DNA of 64,000 nucleotides from Croceibacterium mercuriale (GCF_000802385.1 NZ_JTDN01000001.1:1557501-1621500), one strand, 5' to 3'; shown: positions 25,367 to 36,318, counted from the stretch's first letter. Made by a program: numbers and translations. Notes: generated by a model from the letters alone, not told the origin.

Positions 25367-26251
25367 TCAGACTTGGAAGGTATGGGAAATCTGCACCGCG
25401 ACCTGGTCGTCCAGTTCGCCCACGGTGCCGCGGGCGATCACGGTGCCTTCGATGGCCAGCGGCACCGCGCGCGCGATGGCCACCGGCAGCACGGTGCCGG
25501 GCAACAGCGCGGCCAGCCGGCTGATCGGCAGGTGCATGTCCACCAGCGTGGCCGACAGCGCCAGCGGCAGGTCGGCAAAGGGCTGGTCCAGCGGGCTGGC
25601 CGGCTGACGCGCGGCGCGCGGGCCCACTACGCCATCATCGGCCACCAGATCCGCCACCGCATCGGCCGGCACCACGATGGTCACACGGGCAGCCTGCTTC
25701 CACGGCCGCCCAAGCTCGCAGCCGATCGCCACCACCGGTCGGTCGGCCGCGAACGGCGCCAGCACGGCCAGGCTGGTGTCGCGCGCCGCGGTGGCCAGCA
25801 GGCAGCCGAGCGTATCGCCAAGCGCCTGCGCCACCGCGTTCTCCAGCCGGTCCGCCAGCCGGTCGGCCGACAGCGGCAGCGCGGATGGCAGCGGCCCGTC
25901 CAGCTCCCCCGTGCCGCCGAAGGCGCGATCGAGCTCGGCCAGCACGGCCCTGCCCTCGACCGAGATCAGCAGCCGGTGCGGCGTGCCGACCACCGACCAC
26001 ACGGCATTGGCCGCCAGAGGCGAGACAATCGTGCCGAGGTCGCCGGCGACGATTTCCTCGATGCCGGTCGCCCGCACCTGCGGTTCGTCCACCGCCAGCA
26101 AGCCGGCCAGCTGCTCCGCCAGGCGGCGGGCCAGACGTCCGTGCTGCGCCTGCAGGCGTGGCAAGGGGGCCGGCTTTGCAACGGTCGGGCGGCACAGGAT
26201 CGCCGCGTGATCGGCTGCGCGCGCCACGGCCCGCAGGGGTTCGAACTGCAT
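25367..26251 (-). CDS. fliM: Flagellar motor switch protein FliM
   Basis: 294-aa switch protein that links FliG to FliN and receives CheY-P. The central CheC-like domain spans about 30-200, and a C-terminal SpoA-like domain has LPLALSATLVDMHLPISRLAALLPGTVLP and TVIARGTVGELDDQVAVQISHTF. The N-terminal CheY-binding peptide (usually LSQxEIDALL) is not obvious; the protein starts MQFEPLRAVARAAD. ATG 26251 overlaps the fliL TGA. GTG 26254 is the alternative start. Confidence 0.88.
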   Translation of the reverse strand: MQFEPLRAVARAADHAAILCRPTVAKPAPLPRLQAQHGRLARRLAEQLAGLLAVDEPQVRATGIEEIVAGDLGTIVSPLAANAVWSVVGTPHRLLISVEGRAVLAELDRAFGGTGELDGPLPSALPLSADRLADRLENAVAQALGDTLGCLLATAARDTSLAVLAPFAADRPVVAIGCELGRPWKQAARVTIVVPADAVADLVADDGVVGPRAARQPASPLDQPFADLPLALSATLVDMHLPISRLAALLPGTVLPVAIARAVPLAIEGTVIARGTVGELDDQVAVQISHTFQV

Positions 26252-26829
26252 CACTGGACGATGATCTGCGTGAACAGGACGTTGTCGACGCCGCCGAAGC
26301 CTTCCAGCCGCTCCAGCTCATGATTGATGGCACCGGTCAGGCGCTGCTGCAGCCGGGTGCGGCCGGTGTCGCTGTTGATCGAAGCCTCGTCCGTATCGGC
26401 CAGCTCGACCAGCACCCGGCTGCGCAGCGCCAGCTCATGCTCCCCCAGCCACATCAGCACGCGGCCGTCCCGCTGCGTGGAGGCGGTCAGGCTGACCTGC
26501 ACCAGCGCGGGGCTGTCCTTCAGGTTGCTGGTGAAGCTGTCGGTGAAGTTGAAGTATGCGGTGCGATACTTGCTGCCGCCATCGCCATGGACGACCTCTG
26601 GCGCATCCTTCTTCTCGCCGACGACGAGGTACGGATCCTCCGCCCCCTTCCGCACCAGACCCGGCCCCTCCGGCACGGCATCACCATGGCCGCCGCCGAC
26701 GATGCCGGCCGCCATCAGGCCGACCGCACCGCCGCCGCCTGCGCCCAGCATGGCCACCCCCAGCAGGATCTTCAGGAGGAGACCCTTCTTGCTCTTCTTC
26801 GGTTCGGCGCTGTCGCTCACGTCCGTCAT
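26251..26829 (-). CDS. fliL: Flagellar basal-body-associated protein FliL
   Basis: 192-aa single-pass inner-membrane protein that supports stator function. The cytoplasmic N terminus (KKSKKGLLLK) leads into a membrane helix at about 17-45 that is unusually Gly/Ala-rich. The periplasmic stomatin-like domain has YFNFTDSFTSNLKDSPALVQVSLT, WLGEHELALRSRVLVELAD and a C-terminal VDNVLFTQIIVQ typical of FliL. It lies 43 bp after fliK and is translationally coupled to fliM. Confidence 0.92.
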   Translation of the reverse strand: MTDVSDSAEPKKSKKGLLLKILLGVAMLGAGGGGAVGLMAAGIVGGGHGDAVPEGPGLVRKGAEDPYLVVGEKKDAPEVVHGDGGSKYRTAYFNFTDSFTSNLKDSPALVQVSLTASTQRDGRVLMWLGEHELALRSRVLVELADTDEASINSDTGRTRLQQRLTGAINHELERLEGFGGVDNVLFTQIIVQ

Positions 26830-26872
26830 TCCCCGTTACGATGGATGGTTAATGGCGTGGAAGGCGTTAACT

Positions 26873-28162
26873 TCAGGCGTAGGTGCCGGTACGCGTTTCC
26901 CCGTCCCGCTCCTGCGCCGGCCTGCGCTGCGGCATGGGCTGACGCTGCTGCTGCTGCCCTGCCAGCCGATCACGCTGCCCACCCTGGCCACGCTGCTCGC
27001 CGTGCTGGCTGGCCGTGGCAGGTTCGCGACCCGCCGGATCGCCGCCGCGGCGATCGGGCGCCTGCTCGAAAGCGGGCGCTTCGCCCTGCGCGATGGCCGC
27101 CACCAGCGCCACCTGGCTGTCGCGGTCGGCCGCGGCGACGGCGATCGCCAGTTCGCCGCATTCGCCCTGCCGGATCGACAGGGACAGGGGGCCGAACTCG
27201 GCATGGTCCACCGCCAGCTGCGTGGCGGCTGGTGCCGCAGCCTCCCGCGCAGCCGCCAGCCGCTCCACGATCTGGGTCAGGTCCTGCATCGCCGGCGGCT
27301 GTTGCGCGAGCCCGACCTGCGGCGCGGCCGCCCGTGGCTCTGCACTGGCGGCAAGACCATGCAGGTCCGTCGGCACCGGCATGGTCGGCCGGCCCGGAGC
27401 CATGGCAACGACCAAGTCTCTGGGTTCATCCGCAACGGCCGCACTTCCGCCAGGCCGGGTCGCCGGCAAGTCCGCTGCAATGAGCGTGACCGCAGGTGCT
27501 GCGGGGGCAGGCGTGCTGGCCGGCGATGCTGCGGCCGGAACGGCTGACTCGCGAGACATTGATTGCCCAGCTTGCAAGAAGCCGCCGCCCGGCGCTCGCA
27601 CGGGAGCGGCCTGTGCGGCGATCCATAGCGGCGCCGCCGCAGCAGCCAACTGCGCGGTTGCCAGCGACGGGAGCGCGGAAACATCGTGCTCCATCATTTC
27701 GACCGGCTGGTCGGAAGGGGGCCGGGCTTCGTTCATGCCGGTCGCCTCGTCACGCGGCACCTCGGTCGCTGGATCGGCCGGCAGGATCGTGCCGTGCATG
27801 ACAGCCGCCGGCACCATCTTGCCGGTCACCTGCCGGGGCAAGGCGCAATCCAGCGCCGGAATGCGGATCGACGCTTGCTCGTCCTGCGGCGACGCCTGCG
27901 CATCGAAGGTCTGGCGGAGTTGCTGTGCCGGCAGTCGCGGGATCGCGAGCGATGGCCCTTGTGCCATGGGCTGCGCCACCGGCGTCGCCATGTCCTGCGG
28001 CACCGGCAATGCGCTCAACTGGTCCAACAGCTGCGCGAACGGTGTGGCGCCCGCAGCGGGATCGTGGGCACCCTGCCCGTTCGCGGGGGCCGTCGTGGTG
28101 GCAAGAAGGCCGGCAAGGCCGGTCTCTCCGGCGCTGGTCCTGGCGGCGTCAAAGGCGTTCAT
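26873..28162 (-). CDS. fliK: Flagellar hook-length control protein FliK
   Basis: 429-aa secreted molecular ruler. A long Ala/Pro/Gln-rich low-complexity region (about 1-310) precedes the Flg_hook-type C-terminal domain, seen as LAVDHAEFGPLSLSIRQGECGELAIAVAA followed by SQVALVAAIAQ and a Gln/Arg-rich tail. This layout (disordered ruler plus substrate-switch domain acting on FlhB) fits FliK, and so does the position between fliJ and fliL. Sequence conservation in the ruler part is not expected. Confidence 0.85.
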   Translation of the reverse strand: MNAFDAARTSAGETGLAGLLATTTAPANGQGAHDPAAGATPFAQLLDQLSALPVPQDMATPVAQPMAQGPSLAIPRLPAQQLRQTFDAQASPQDEQASIRIPALDCALPRQVTGKMVPAAVMHGTILPADPATEVPRDEATGMNEARPPSDQPVEMMEHDVSALPSLATAQLAAAAAPLWIAAQAAPVRAPGGGFLQAGQSMSRESAVPAAASPASTPAPAAPAVTLIAADLPATRPGGSAAVADEPRDLVVAMAPGRPTMPVPTDLHGLAASAEPRAAAPQVGLAQQPPAMQDLTQIVERLAAAREAAAPAATQLAVDHAEFGPLSLSIRQGECGELAIAVAAADRDSQVALVAAIAQGEAPAFEQAPDRRGGDPAGREPATASQHGEQRGQGGQRDRLAGQQQQRQPMPQRRPAQERDGETRTGTYA

Positions 28163-28192
28163 GTCCTGATCCTGCTGTTCATGCAGGACGCC

Positions 28193-28636
28193 TTAATCAA
28201 GAAGCGTGCCAGCCTCGGACCCTGATGGCGCCATGCTGCGAACGGGCACCCCCGCCTCGCGCCGCTCCCGCTCCGCCAGCAGCAAGGCGGCCATGTCGCG
28301 GCGATCTTCCGCCGAACGCTGCCGCCGACGGTCCGCCCGGGCCAGCTCGGCGAAGCGGATCTCGGCCTCTGCGCGGGCATTGTCGGCCTGCGCGCGCGCA
28401 TTGCGGCCGATCTGGCACAGATGCGCGCTCAGCATGGCCGCGGCGGCAAGATCCGCGCCGTCCTGCGCGGTGTCGCGCAGCGCGTAGACGCCCGCCAGCG
28501 TGCGCGTGCGTTCCGATAGACCTTCCAGCTTGTCGCGTACCGCCTGCGCGGCCTGCGCGTCGGCGGCGGCGCGGCGATACTCTGCGGACCGGAGACGTTC
28601 GATCAGCAGCGCCCGCCGCAGCCGCGCTCTATTCAT
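28193..28636 (-). CDS. fliJ: Flagellar FliJ-like export protein
   Basis: 147-aa, almost entirely helical protein rich in Ala, Arg and Glu, with coiled-coil character: RALLIERLRSAEYRRAAADAQAAQAVRDKL near the N terminus and ELARADRRRQRSAEDRRDMAALLLAERERREA near the C terminus. FliJ proteins are short antiparallel coiled coils that bind the FliI ATPase ring and FlhA. Primary sequence is poorly conserved, so the call rests on composition and on the position directly after fliI, with which it overlaps by 8 bp. Confidence 0.8.
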   Translation of the reverse strand: MNRARLRRALLIERLRSAEYRRAAADAQAAQAVRDKLEGLSERTRTLAGVYALRDTAQDGADLAAAAMLSAHLCQIGRNARAQADNARAEAEIRFAELARADRRRQRSAEDRRDMAALLLAERERREAGVPVRSMAPSGSEAGTLLD

Positions 28637-29963
28637 GGCCGATCAGCGTCGCCAGCTGCTGCGCCGCCGCAGGCAGCGGTACGCACTCGCCCATCTCCTG
28701 GGACAGGAAGGCGCTCAGGGCCGGGGCCAGTGCGATGCCGCGGTCCAGCAGGGGGTCCGCGCCGGCGCGATAGGCGCCCATCAGCACAAGGTCGCGGTTG
28801 CTTTCATAAGCGGACACCAGCGCGCGGAACCGGCGCGCCTGTATGGCCTGTTGCGGCGGCACGATGTCCGTCATCACGCGGCTGAGCGAGGCACCGATGT
28901 CGATCGCAGGATATTGCCCGCGTTGCGCCAGGTCACGTGACAGCACGATATGCCCATCCAGGATGGAGCGCGCGGTATCAACCACCGGGTCGTTCTGGTC
29001 GTCGCCATCGGCCAGCACGGTGTACAGGCCGGTGATCGATCCCCCGCTCGCCGCCGAATTGCCGGCGCGTTCCACCAGCTTGCCGATCGTGTTGAGCGCC
29101 GAGGGTGGATAGCCGCGGGCGGCGCCTGGCTCCCCGAGTAGGATTCCGATCTCCCGCGCAGCATGTGCGATGCGGGTCAGGCTGTCCTGGATCAGCAGGA
29201 CCTTCAGCCCTGCGCTGCGGAAATGCTCCGCCAGAGATGTCGCCAGCAGCGCGCCGCGCAGCCGCACATTAGCCGCATGGTCGGCCGGCACCGCGACCAC
29301 GCAGGTGCGGCGGGCGGCGTCACCCTGCATGTGACGGCCGACGAAGTCGGACACTTCGCGCGCCCGCTCACCGATCAGGCCGACCACCACCACGTCCGCC
29401 ACGGCCCAGCGTGCGATCATGTCGATCAGCACCGACTTGCCCACGCCCGATCCCGCCATGATGCCGACGCGCTGACCGACGCCGAACGTGGTCAGGGCAT
29501 TGAGCGCGCGTATGCCGGTGTCGAACGGCACGCGCACGCTGGCGCGGTCCAGCGCGCCGGTGCGGCGGCCATTGGCAGGCCAGTCCGCCAGCGCGCGGAT
29601 CGGCGGTCCGCCATCGATCGGCTGGCCCATCGCATCGACGGCTCGGCCCAGGAATTCCGGTCCGACCGGCACCATGCCGGGCCGTCCCTCCGGCCGCACC
29701 ACCAGGCCCGGGCGCAGCAGAACGGCATCGCCCAGCAACATCATCAGTGTGCGCCCGTTACGGAAGCCGATGACCTCCGCCATCAGCTCTGGCCCACCGG
29801 AGCGGCCGGCATCGATCCGGCACAAGCCGCCGATCGGCACCGTCAGCCCGCTCGCCTCGATCAGGCCACCGTCGCAGGCGGTGATCCGGCCGAAGCGGCG
29901 CGGGGCGCAGTTCAGCGGGGTGACGGACAGATCGTCCAGCACGCGGTCCAGTTCCTTCAGCAT
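28629..29963 (-). CDS. fliI: Flagellum-specific export ATPase FliI
   Basis: 444-aa ATPase of the type III export apparatus. Walker A GSGVGKS is at 171-177. The F1-like catalytic domain carries VVGLIGERAREVSDF, LIQDSLTRIAHAAREIGI, EPGAARGYPPS and the arginine-finger region SLSRVMTDIV. The N-terminal domain (FGRITACDGGLIEASGL) and the C-terminal helical domain are complete. ATG 29963 is inside fliH, giving a 7-bp overlap with the fliH 3' end. A longer in-frame opening exists upstream but has no family similarity. Confidence 0.97.
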   Translation of the reverse strand: MLKELDRVLDDLSVTPLNCAPRRFGRITACDGGLIEASGLTVPIGGLCRIDAGRSGGPELMAEVIGFRNGRTLMMLLGDAVLLRPGLVVRPEGRPGMVPVGPEFLGRAVDAMGQPIDGGPPIRALADWPANGRRTGALDRASVRVPFDTGIRALNALTTFGVGQRVGIMAGSGVGKSVLIDMIARWAVADVVVVGLIGERAREVSDFVGRHMQGDAARRTCVVAVPADHAANVRLRGALLATSLAEHFRSAGLKVLLIQDSLTRIAHAAREIGILLGEPGAARGYPPSALNTIGKLVERAGNSAASGGSITGLYTVLADGDDQNDPVVDTARSILDGHIVLSRDLAQRGQYPAIDIGASLSRVMTDIVPPQQAIQARRFRALVSAYESNRDLVLMGAYRAGADPLLDRGIALAPALSAFLSQEMGECVPLPAAAQQLATLIGHE

Positions 29964-30565
29964 TCGCGGAACGCCTCGGCCAAAATGCGGCGCCACTGGC
30001 CGGGCCCATCCTCTACACCGCCATCGGCGGTCTCGATCCGCAACCCGCCCCGCTCGATGCCGGGATCGGGCGCGCAGTCCAGCCCGGCCGGCAGGCGCGC
30101 CGCCACCAGGTCGAAATCGGCCGGGTGCAGCAGCACGCGCTTCTCGTCCTGCGCGCGCCGCAGCATGGCGGCGGCACGCTCCACCCGCAGCACCAGGCCA
30201 TCGGCATCGATGGCGAGCGGCGCGATCGCGTCCTCGCACAGGGCCAGCACCGTCTGGCGCAGGCGATCGCGCAGCTCCTGCAACGCCTCCTGGTTCATGC
30301 GGGCGAAGGCGAGCTCGATCTGCCCGCGCGCGGCGTCACGATCGGCTTCCTCGCGGCGCGCGGCCTCCAGCGCCTCCAGCCGGCCCTGCGCCCGGCCGGC
30401 CTCGAATGCCGCCTCTTCCAGGTCGATCTCCGGCTCGGCCGGGGGCAGCGGCGCCGGCACAGGCTCGACGCCGATCAGCGCGAAGCGGCGATCGACGGCG
30501 AAGCCGGCAGCGGTGCGGACGGGCCGGAACCCGCCCGAGGTGGCCAGCAGCGGCAGGCTAGACAT
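29957..30565 (-). CDS. fliH: Flagellar export regulator FliH
   Basis: 202-aa FliH-type peripheral stalk protein that binds and inhibits FliI and tethers it to the C ring. A variable N terminus is followed by an acidic/alanine helical segment (EEAAFEAGRAQGRLEALEAARREEADRDAA), the long helix predicted for FliH, and a C-terminal globular part (VLLHPADFDLVAARLPAGLDC, then GGLRIETADGGVEDGP). The latter motif pair is characteristic of FliH and YscL. It overlaps fliG by 8 bp and fliI by 7 bp. Confidence 0.86.
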   Translation of the reverse strand: MSSLPLLATSGGFRPVRTAAGFAVDRRFALIGVEPVPAPLPPAEPEIDLEEAAFEAGRAQGRLEALEAARREEADRDAARGQIELAFARMNQEALQELRDRLRQTVLALCEDAIAPLAIDADGLVLRVERAAAMLRRAQDEKRVLLHPADFDLVAARLPAGLDCAPDPGIERGGLRIETADGGVEDGPGQWRRILAEAFREC

Positions 30566-31580
30566 AATCCTCCTCCCCGTCCCCCAGGACGATCGTGCCG
30601 TCCGCGGCCAGGCGCTTGGCGGTGGCGATGATCTTCTTCTGCGCTTCCTCCACATCGGCCTTCTTCAGGCGGCCACGCTCCTCGATCTCGTCGCGCACGC
30701 CATCGGCGGCACGGCTGGACATGGCGGCGAAGAAGACGTCGCGCTGGCCTTCCTCCAGGCCCTTCAGCGCGTCTATCAGCACTTCGCTTTCCACCTCGCG
30801 CAGCAGCGTGCCCATCATCTTGGCATCCAGCACGAACAGATGCTCGAAGCGGAACAGCTCGTTTTCCAGATCCTTCGCCAGCTGCTTATCGACCTTGGTG
30901 ATGCCCGGCATCACGCGGCGTTCCAGGCTGCGGGCCGCGCTGTTGATGATGCCCGCAGCGTCACGCACGCCGCCCATGCGGTGCGCCGGAACGCCATGGA
31001 TCCGTTCCAGCCGGATGGAGAGGGTCTCCTCCAGCAGCTGGATCGCGGGCGCCGGCACATTGCCCAGTCGCGCGATCCGGTGAACCACCGCCACCTGCAG
31101 CGTATCCGGCAGCTCGGCCAGCACCTTGGCGGCGACCGGGGCATCCAGCTGCACCAGCAGCACGGCGATGACCTGCGGCGGCTCCTCCACGATCAGCGGC
31201 ACCAGCACGTCCGGCTCCAGCCAGCGGGCGATCTCCAGCGCGGGCGTGGGCGGCGGCAACGCGTCGGGTGCCACCTGCCGCATCAGGCTGCCGGCACGCA
31301 GATCGCCCAGTGCGCCGGTCAGCAGCTGGCGTACATCCGCCACCCGGTTCCAGGCGGGGATGCCCTGTTGTCCAGCCTGGATGGCGAAGGCGCCGATCGC
31401 GTCGACGATGGCATCGGGGCCGATCTCGCCCAGTTCCAGCATCCGCCCGCCAAGGGTACGCAGCTCGTTCTGTGACAGGCGTCCGATCAGGCCGGTGGCG
31501 TCTTCCTCGCTCAGCAGCATGACCATGACGGCGGCCTGGTCGGCCCCGCTGGCCAGGGCTGGTTCCATCACCTCGCTCAT
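30558..31580 (-). CDS. fliG: Flagellar motor switch protein FliG
   Basis: 340-aa C-ring protein contacting FliF through its N-terminal domain and the MotA stator through its C-terminal domain. FliG motifs are AVMVMLLSEEDATGLIGRL near the N terminus, HRIARLGNVPAPAIQLLEETL in the middle (armadillo region) and, in the torque domain, LFRFEHLFVLDAKMMGTLLREVESEVLIDALKG followed by FFAAMSSRAADGVRDEIEERG. Conserved charged residues (Arg/Asp/Glu) of the torque helix are present. ATG 31580 lies within the fliF stop region. Confidence 0.96.
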   Translation of the reverse strand: MSEVMEPALASGADQAAVMVMLLSEEDATGLIGRLSQNELRTLGGRMLELGEIGPDAIVDAIGAFAIQAGQQGIPAWNRVADVRQLLTGALGDLRAGSLMRQVAPDALPPPTPALEIARWLEPDVLVPLIVEEPPQVIAVLLVQLDAPVAAKVLAELPDTLQVAVVHRIARLGNVPAPAIQLLEETLSIRLERIHGVPAHRMGGVRDAAGIINSAARSLERRVMPGITKVDKQLAKDLENELFRFEHLFVLDAKMMGTLLREVESEVLIDALKGLEEGQRDVFFAAMSSRAADGVRDEIEERGRLKKADVEEAQKKIIATAKRLAADGTIVLGDGEEDYV

Positions 31581-33280
31581 CACGCGGCCTCCGCCCGGGG
31601 CTGGTTGATCATCCGGCGCAGCGCCAGCAGCGCGTCGTCAGGCTTGTCGCGCACGATCTGGCGCGCCAGCTCCATCTGCGCGGCCAGGCGCCGCGGGTCG
31701 TCGGCGGGCATCAGGTCGGGCAGCTGCGGGAGAGCGTCCGGCCCATCCAGCGCGGCGGTACCGTGCCGGCCCGGCGCCGCTCCGTTCGGCATCTCGTCAT
31801 CTTCATCATTGCCCGCCGTGACCAGCTTGTTCTTGTTCCTGGCCCTCTTCGGCTTCTCGCCAACGAGTGACCGCACCAGCGGGCGCACCGCCAGCAGCAG
31901 GACCAGCAGCACCGCGATGAGCGCCACGACATTGCGCAGTACGGTGGCGAACCAGGGCTGCTCCCAGAAGCCGACGGCTTCCTCGACCGGTGTGGTGAAC
32001 GGGCGCACGATCACCGCCACGGTGTCGCCCCGCTGCGTGTCGGCACCGACAGCGGCACCGATCAGCCGCTCCAGCGCCTGCGTATCGGCCGGCTTCATGC
32101 CCGCCATTGCCTCCCGGTTCAGCGCCACGGCGACGGACAGCCGCTCCAGCGTTCCGGGCGTGCTGTTGGACACCGCCACCTCGCGCCCCAGCTCATACTG
32201 CCGGGTGGAGCTGCTTTCCTCCACCTGCGGGGTCTGCGGCGTGTTGCCGGCCGGCGCCTCGTTCACCGCCTGCGCGTCGGGTGGCGGCGTATTCGACAGC
32301 ACGCCGGGAACGCCCATCGCCGGCCCACCGCCTTGCGACTGCTGCTGTGTCTCGCGCCGCAATGCGCCGTCTCGATCGTAACTTTCACGCGCGGAAGTCG
32401 TCTCATCCATGTTCAGGCGGACTTGGATCTCCGACGAGAAGTTGCCGGTGCCCACGATTGGGACCAGCAGCTGTTCCACCTGTCCCCGCAGCTTGGCTTC
32501 CATGCGCGATTGCAGGTCCAGCCGGTCCGGATTGTCGGCATCGGGCTGGCTCAGCAGCTTGCCCTGCTGATCGGCGATCCGCACCGCGTCGATCGACAGG
32601 CCAGGCACCGATGCGGCGACGAGGTTGGCGATGGCGGTTACCTGCGAGGCCGAGAGCTGCCGCCCGCGTGCCATGCGCACCATGACGGATGCGGAGGGCG
32701 GGATGTTCTCTCGCACGAAGACGGACCGGTCCGCCTCCGCCAGGTGGACGCGGACGGATTCCACCCCGTCGATCTCCGCGATGGTCAGCGTCAGTTCGCG
32801 TTCGCGCGCGGCGCGCAGGCGGTCCCCTTCCAGTGTGCGGCTGGCTCCCATCGGGAGAGAATCCAGCATCTGCGTGCCGCTTTCGGGCGTCGCAAGGGCG
32901 CCATCCTGGGCCACCAGCATGCGGGCGCGGTACAGATCGTCCTCCGCCACCGTCAGCGTGCCGGTGGCATTGTCGATGGCATAACCGATGCCGCTGGTAT
33001 CCAGTGCGGCCACGACGGACGCCCGGTCCGCATCATCCAGCGACGAATAGAGCACACGCTGCGGGGCCGGTGCCATCGCGGCCCAGGTCAGCGCCAGCAC
33101 GCCCGCGCCGGCCACGCCGGCAAACCAGGGCAGCGCCTTCCTGACCGGCGGTTGCGCCACGAAGGCGGACAGCCGGCGGGGCAGCGAACCGCCGAGCGGG
33201 TCGCGCAGCGGGCCCAGCAGGCTGGTGGCCGGAGGTGCGATGCCGGTGGAAGCGGGCGGAGAGGTAACGAGCTCGGCCAT
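31580..33280 (-). CDS. fliF: Flagellar MS-ring protein FliF
   Basis: 566-aa MS-ring subunit. The first membrane helix (about 49-70) is followed by periplasmic ring-building motifs: VLYSSLDDADRASVVAAL, ESGTQMLDSLPMGASRTLEGDRLRAARERELT and VESVRVHLAEADRSVFVRENIPPSASVMV. The second helix (about 450-470) leads to a cytoplasmic C terminus whose end binds FliG (DDPRRLAAQMELARQIVRDKPDDALLALRRMI). It is 3 bp downstream of fliE and opens the fliFGHIJ group. Confidence 0.96.
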   Translation of the reverse strand: MAELVTSPPASTGIAPPATSLLGPLRDPLGGSLPRRLSAFVAQPPVRKALPWFAGVAGAGVLALTWAAMAPAPQRVLYSSLDDADRASVVAALDTSGIGYAIDNATGTLTVAEDDLYRARMLVAQDGALATPESGTQMLDSLPMGASRTLEGDRLRAARERELTLTIAEIDGVESVRVHLAEADRSVFVRENIPPSASVMVRMARGRQLSASQVTAIANLVAASVPGLSIDAVRIADQQGKLLSQPDADNPDRLDLQSRMEAKLRGQVEQLLVPIVGTGNFSSEIQVRLNMDETTSARESYDRDGALRRETQQQSQGGGPAMGVPGVLSNTPPPDAQAVNEAPAGNTPQTPQVEESSSTRQYELGREVAVSNSTPGTLERLSVAVALNREAMAGMKPADTQALERLIGAAVGADTQRGDTVAVIVRPFTTPVEEAVGFWEQPWFATVLRNVVALIAVLLVLLLAVRPLVRSLVGEKPKRARNKNKLVTAGNDEDDEMPNGAAPGRHGTAALDGPDALPQLPDLMPADDPRRLAAQMELARQIVRDKPDDALLALRRMINQPRAEAA

Positions 33281-33283
33281 CTA

Positions 33284-33675
33284 TCAAACCCCCATCCGCA
33301 TGATTTCCTGGTACGCGTTCAGCAATTTGTTGCGCACCTGCAGCGTCGCCTCGAAGGCGACGCCCGATTCCTGCCGCGCCAGCATCACGGCGGCGATGTC
33401 GGTGACCTCGCCGCGCTCGTAGGCCTCGGTGACCTGGTTCGATCGCACCTGCGTGGCGTTGACGCCGTCCAGCGCACTTTCGAGCGTGGCGGCAAAGCTG
33501 GTGCTCGCCGGCTGCACCGGCGCTGCGCCGGGCGTAGTACCCGACACGCCCTGCACACCCTGCGGCCGGGCGCTGTGCAGTTCGCGCAGCAATGCCGACC
33601 GGTCGATCAGTTCGGCGCGCATCTGCATGATCTGCTGCACGGTGCCGGGATTGGCGCCGATCGCGCTGATGCCGC

Positions 33676-33679
<4 letters not shown>
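33284..33679 (-). CDS. fliE: Flagellar hook-basal body protein FliE
   Basis: 131-aa rod/MS-ring adaptor, the first exported flagellar protein. The conserved C-terminal half is clear: SFAATLESALDGVNATQVRSNQVTEAYERGE, then DIAAVMLARQESGVAFEATLQVRNKLLNAYQEIMRM, ending in the family MRMxV. The N terminus is longer and Ala/Pro-rich. The ATG overlaps the regulator stop, so the sigma-54-type activator and fliE are in the same transcript. Confidence 0.94.
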
Positions 33680-34938
<1,259 letters not shown>

Positions 34939-35169
34939 GACCCGACCTTCACCTTGACCCTTCCTGGGCCGAGTCTTGCGCCCGGGACGGCCAAAACGAC
35001 CTTAATTTCAGGCCTGCGGTTTTCCCGTAGCTGCCCGAAAGTTCCGGCCGGCGGGACATTATCCGGCTTAAAAAACGCTGGCCCGATCCGGTCTAGCCCA
35101 TGACTGCCACGCTTTTGGGATCGTGATGGCAGCACTTACCGCAGGTTTACCGCCAAGGAGTTTGCTACG

Positions 35170-36195
35170 ATGGCTGTCATCAACACCAACATTTCGTCCA
35201 TGAAGGCCGCGAACGCTTCCACCGCTGCCGACAAGATGCTCGGCACGGCGATGGAGCGCCTGTCCACCGGCAAGCGCATCAACAGCGCAAAGGACGATGC
35301 CGCCGGTCTCGGCATCGCCACCAGCATGACCGCCAGCATCCGCGGCATGAGCCAGTCCATCCGTAACGCCAATGACGGCATCAGCCTGGCGCAGACTGCC
35401 GAAGGCGCGCTGAACGAAGTCACGAACATCCTGCAGCGCATGCGCGAGCTGTCCGTCCAAGGCTCCTCGGGTACCTACCAGACCAAGGATCGTGAAAACA
35501 TGCAGGCCGAAGTCACCGAGCTGCAGAAGCAGCTGGTCGACATCACCGGCACCCAGTTCAACGGTGTTGACCTGTTTGATTCCACTGCCGACAACAACAT
35601 CCAGATCCAGGTCGGCGCGGGATCCACCGATCAGGTGGTGCTGAAGGTTTCCCAGCTGAACCTGGTGGCCGTGCACGGCACCGCCACGCTCGGCACGCCG
35701 GGCAGCCTGTCCAACGCCCTGGTTGCCGGGCACGCCCTGATCGGCGCGGACCGCACCGTCACGGCCGAGGACGTCGCCTTCGGTGCGACCATGGGCGGCG
35801 CTGCGGTCGAAGCGGCCGACATCGGCACCGTCGTGACGCTGGAAGAGGACGACACCTTCTACATCGCCGATGGTGATACCGACGTGGCGGGCGGCGTGTC
35901 CGTGCTGACGGCGGCCAGCTCGCAGGGCGCCTTGGCCACCATCGACACCGCGCTGGACACGGTTGCCGAAACCCGCGCCAGCCTGGGTGCCGGCCAGAGC
36001 CGCCTGGAATCGGTGGTCAACAACCTGACCGCCGGCGTCACCAACCTGTCCGACGCCCGCAGCCGGATCGAGGATACCGACTATTCGGCCGAGACGACCG
36101 CTCTCGCCAAGGCGCAGATCCTGAGCCAGGCCTCGACCGCGATGCTGAGCCAGGCGAACCAGAGCCAGCAGAACGTGCTGTCGCTGCTGCGCTAA
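35170..36195 (+). CDS. fliC: Flagellin
   Basis: 341-aa filament subunit. The D0/D1 N-terminal domain ([55 protein letters not shown]) and C-terminal domain ([31 protein letters not shown] through [15 protein letters not shown]) are complete. The variable D2/D3 part (about 165-260) is short, as in alphaproteobacterial flagellins, and Ala/Gly/Val-rich. A strong AAGGAG ribosome-binding site lies 9 bases before ATG 35170. It is a single gene, followed by an intrinsic terminator. The promoter should lie in the 231-bp divergent gap, but I could not fix a sigma-54 or sigma-28 site with confidence. Confidence 0.97.
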   Translation: MAVINTNISSMKAANASTAADKMLGTAMERLSTGKRINSAKDDAAGLGIATSMTASIRGMSQSIRNANDGISLAQTAEGALNEVTNILQRMRELSVQGSSGTYQTKDRENMQAEVTELQKQLVDITGTQFNGVDLFDSTADNNIQIQVGAGSTDQVVLKVSQLNLVAVHGTATLGTPGSLSNALVAGHALIGADRTVTAEDVAFGATMGGAAVEAADIGTVVTLEEDDTFYIADGDTDVAGGVSVLTAASSQGALATIDTALDTVAETRASLGAGQSRLESVVNNLTAGVTNLSDARSRIEDTDYSAETTALAKAQILSQASTAMLSQANQSQQNVLSLLR

Positions 36196-36233
36196 AACAC
36201 ACCTTCGCCCACCCTTCCTACGGGGGCAAAGGA

Positions 36234-36266
36234 GGCCCGCACCGCGCAATCGGTGCGGGCCTTTCC
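36234..36266 (+). terminator. Intrinsic terminator after flagellin
   Basis: A perfect 11-bp GC-rich stem, GGCCCGCACCG (36234-36244) with CGGTGCGGGCC (36251-36261), encloses a 6-nt loop and is followed by a short T run (TTT). It starts 39 bp after the flagellin stop and separates fliC from the FUSC-family gene. Confidence 0.88.
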
Positions 36267-36318
36267 GTGTGCGCCACATGCTTGACAGCCGCGCCGCTTT
36301 GGCGGCGAGAGGCCGGGC

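Noticed and set aside
29163-31475. A 770-codon open frame on the plus strand across fliI, fliH and fliG
   Set aside because: It is antisense to three complete flagellar genes and has His/Gln/Arg-rich, domain-free composition typical of the reverse of high-GC coding DNA.
34939-35169. Possible sigma-54 sites (TGGCAG...CCGC on the plus strand near 35133, and TGGCAG...GGGC on the minus strand)
   Set aside because: The GG-to-GC spacing is 13 or 11 instead of the required 12, so neither was called. A sigma-28-like TTAAA...GCCCGAT has much too short a spacer.
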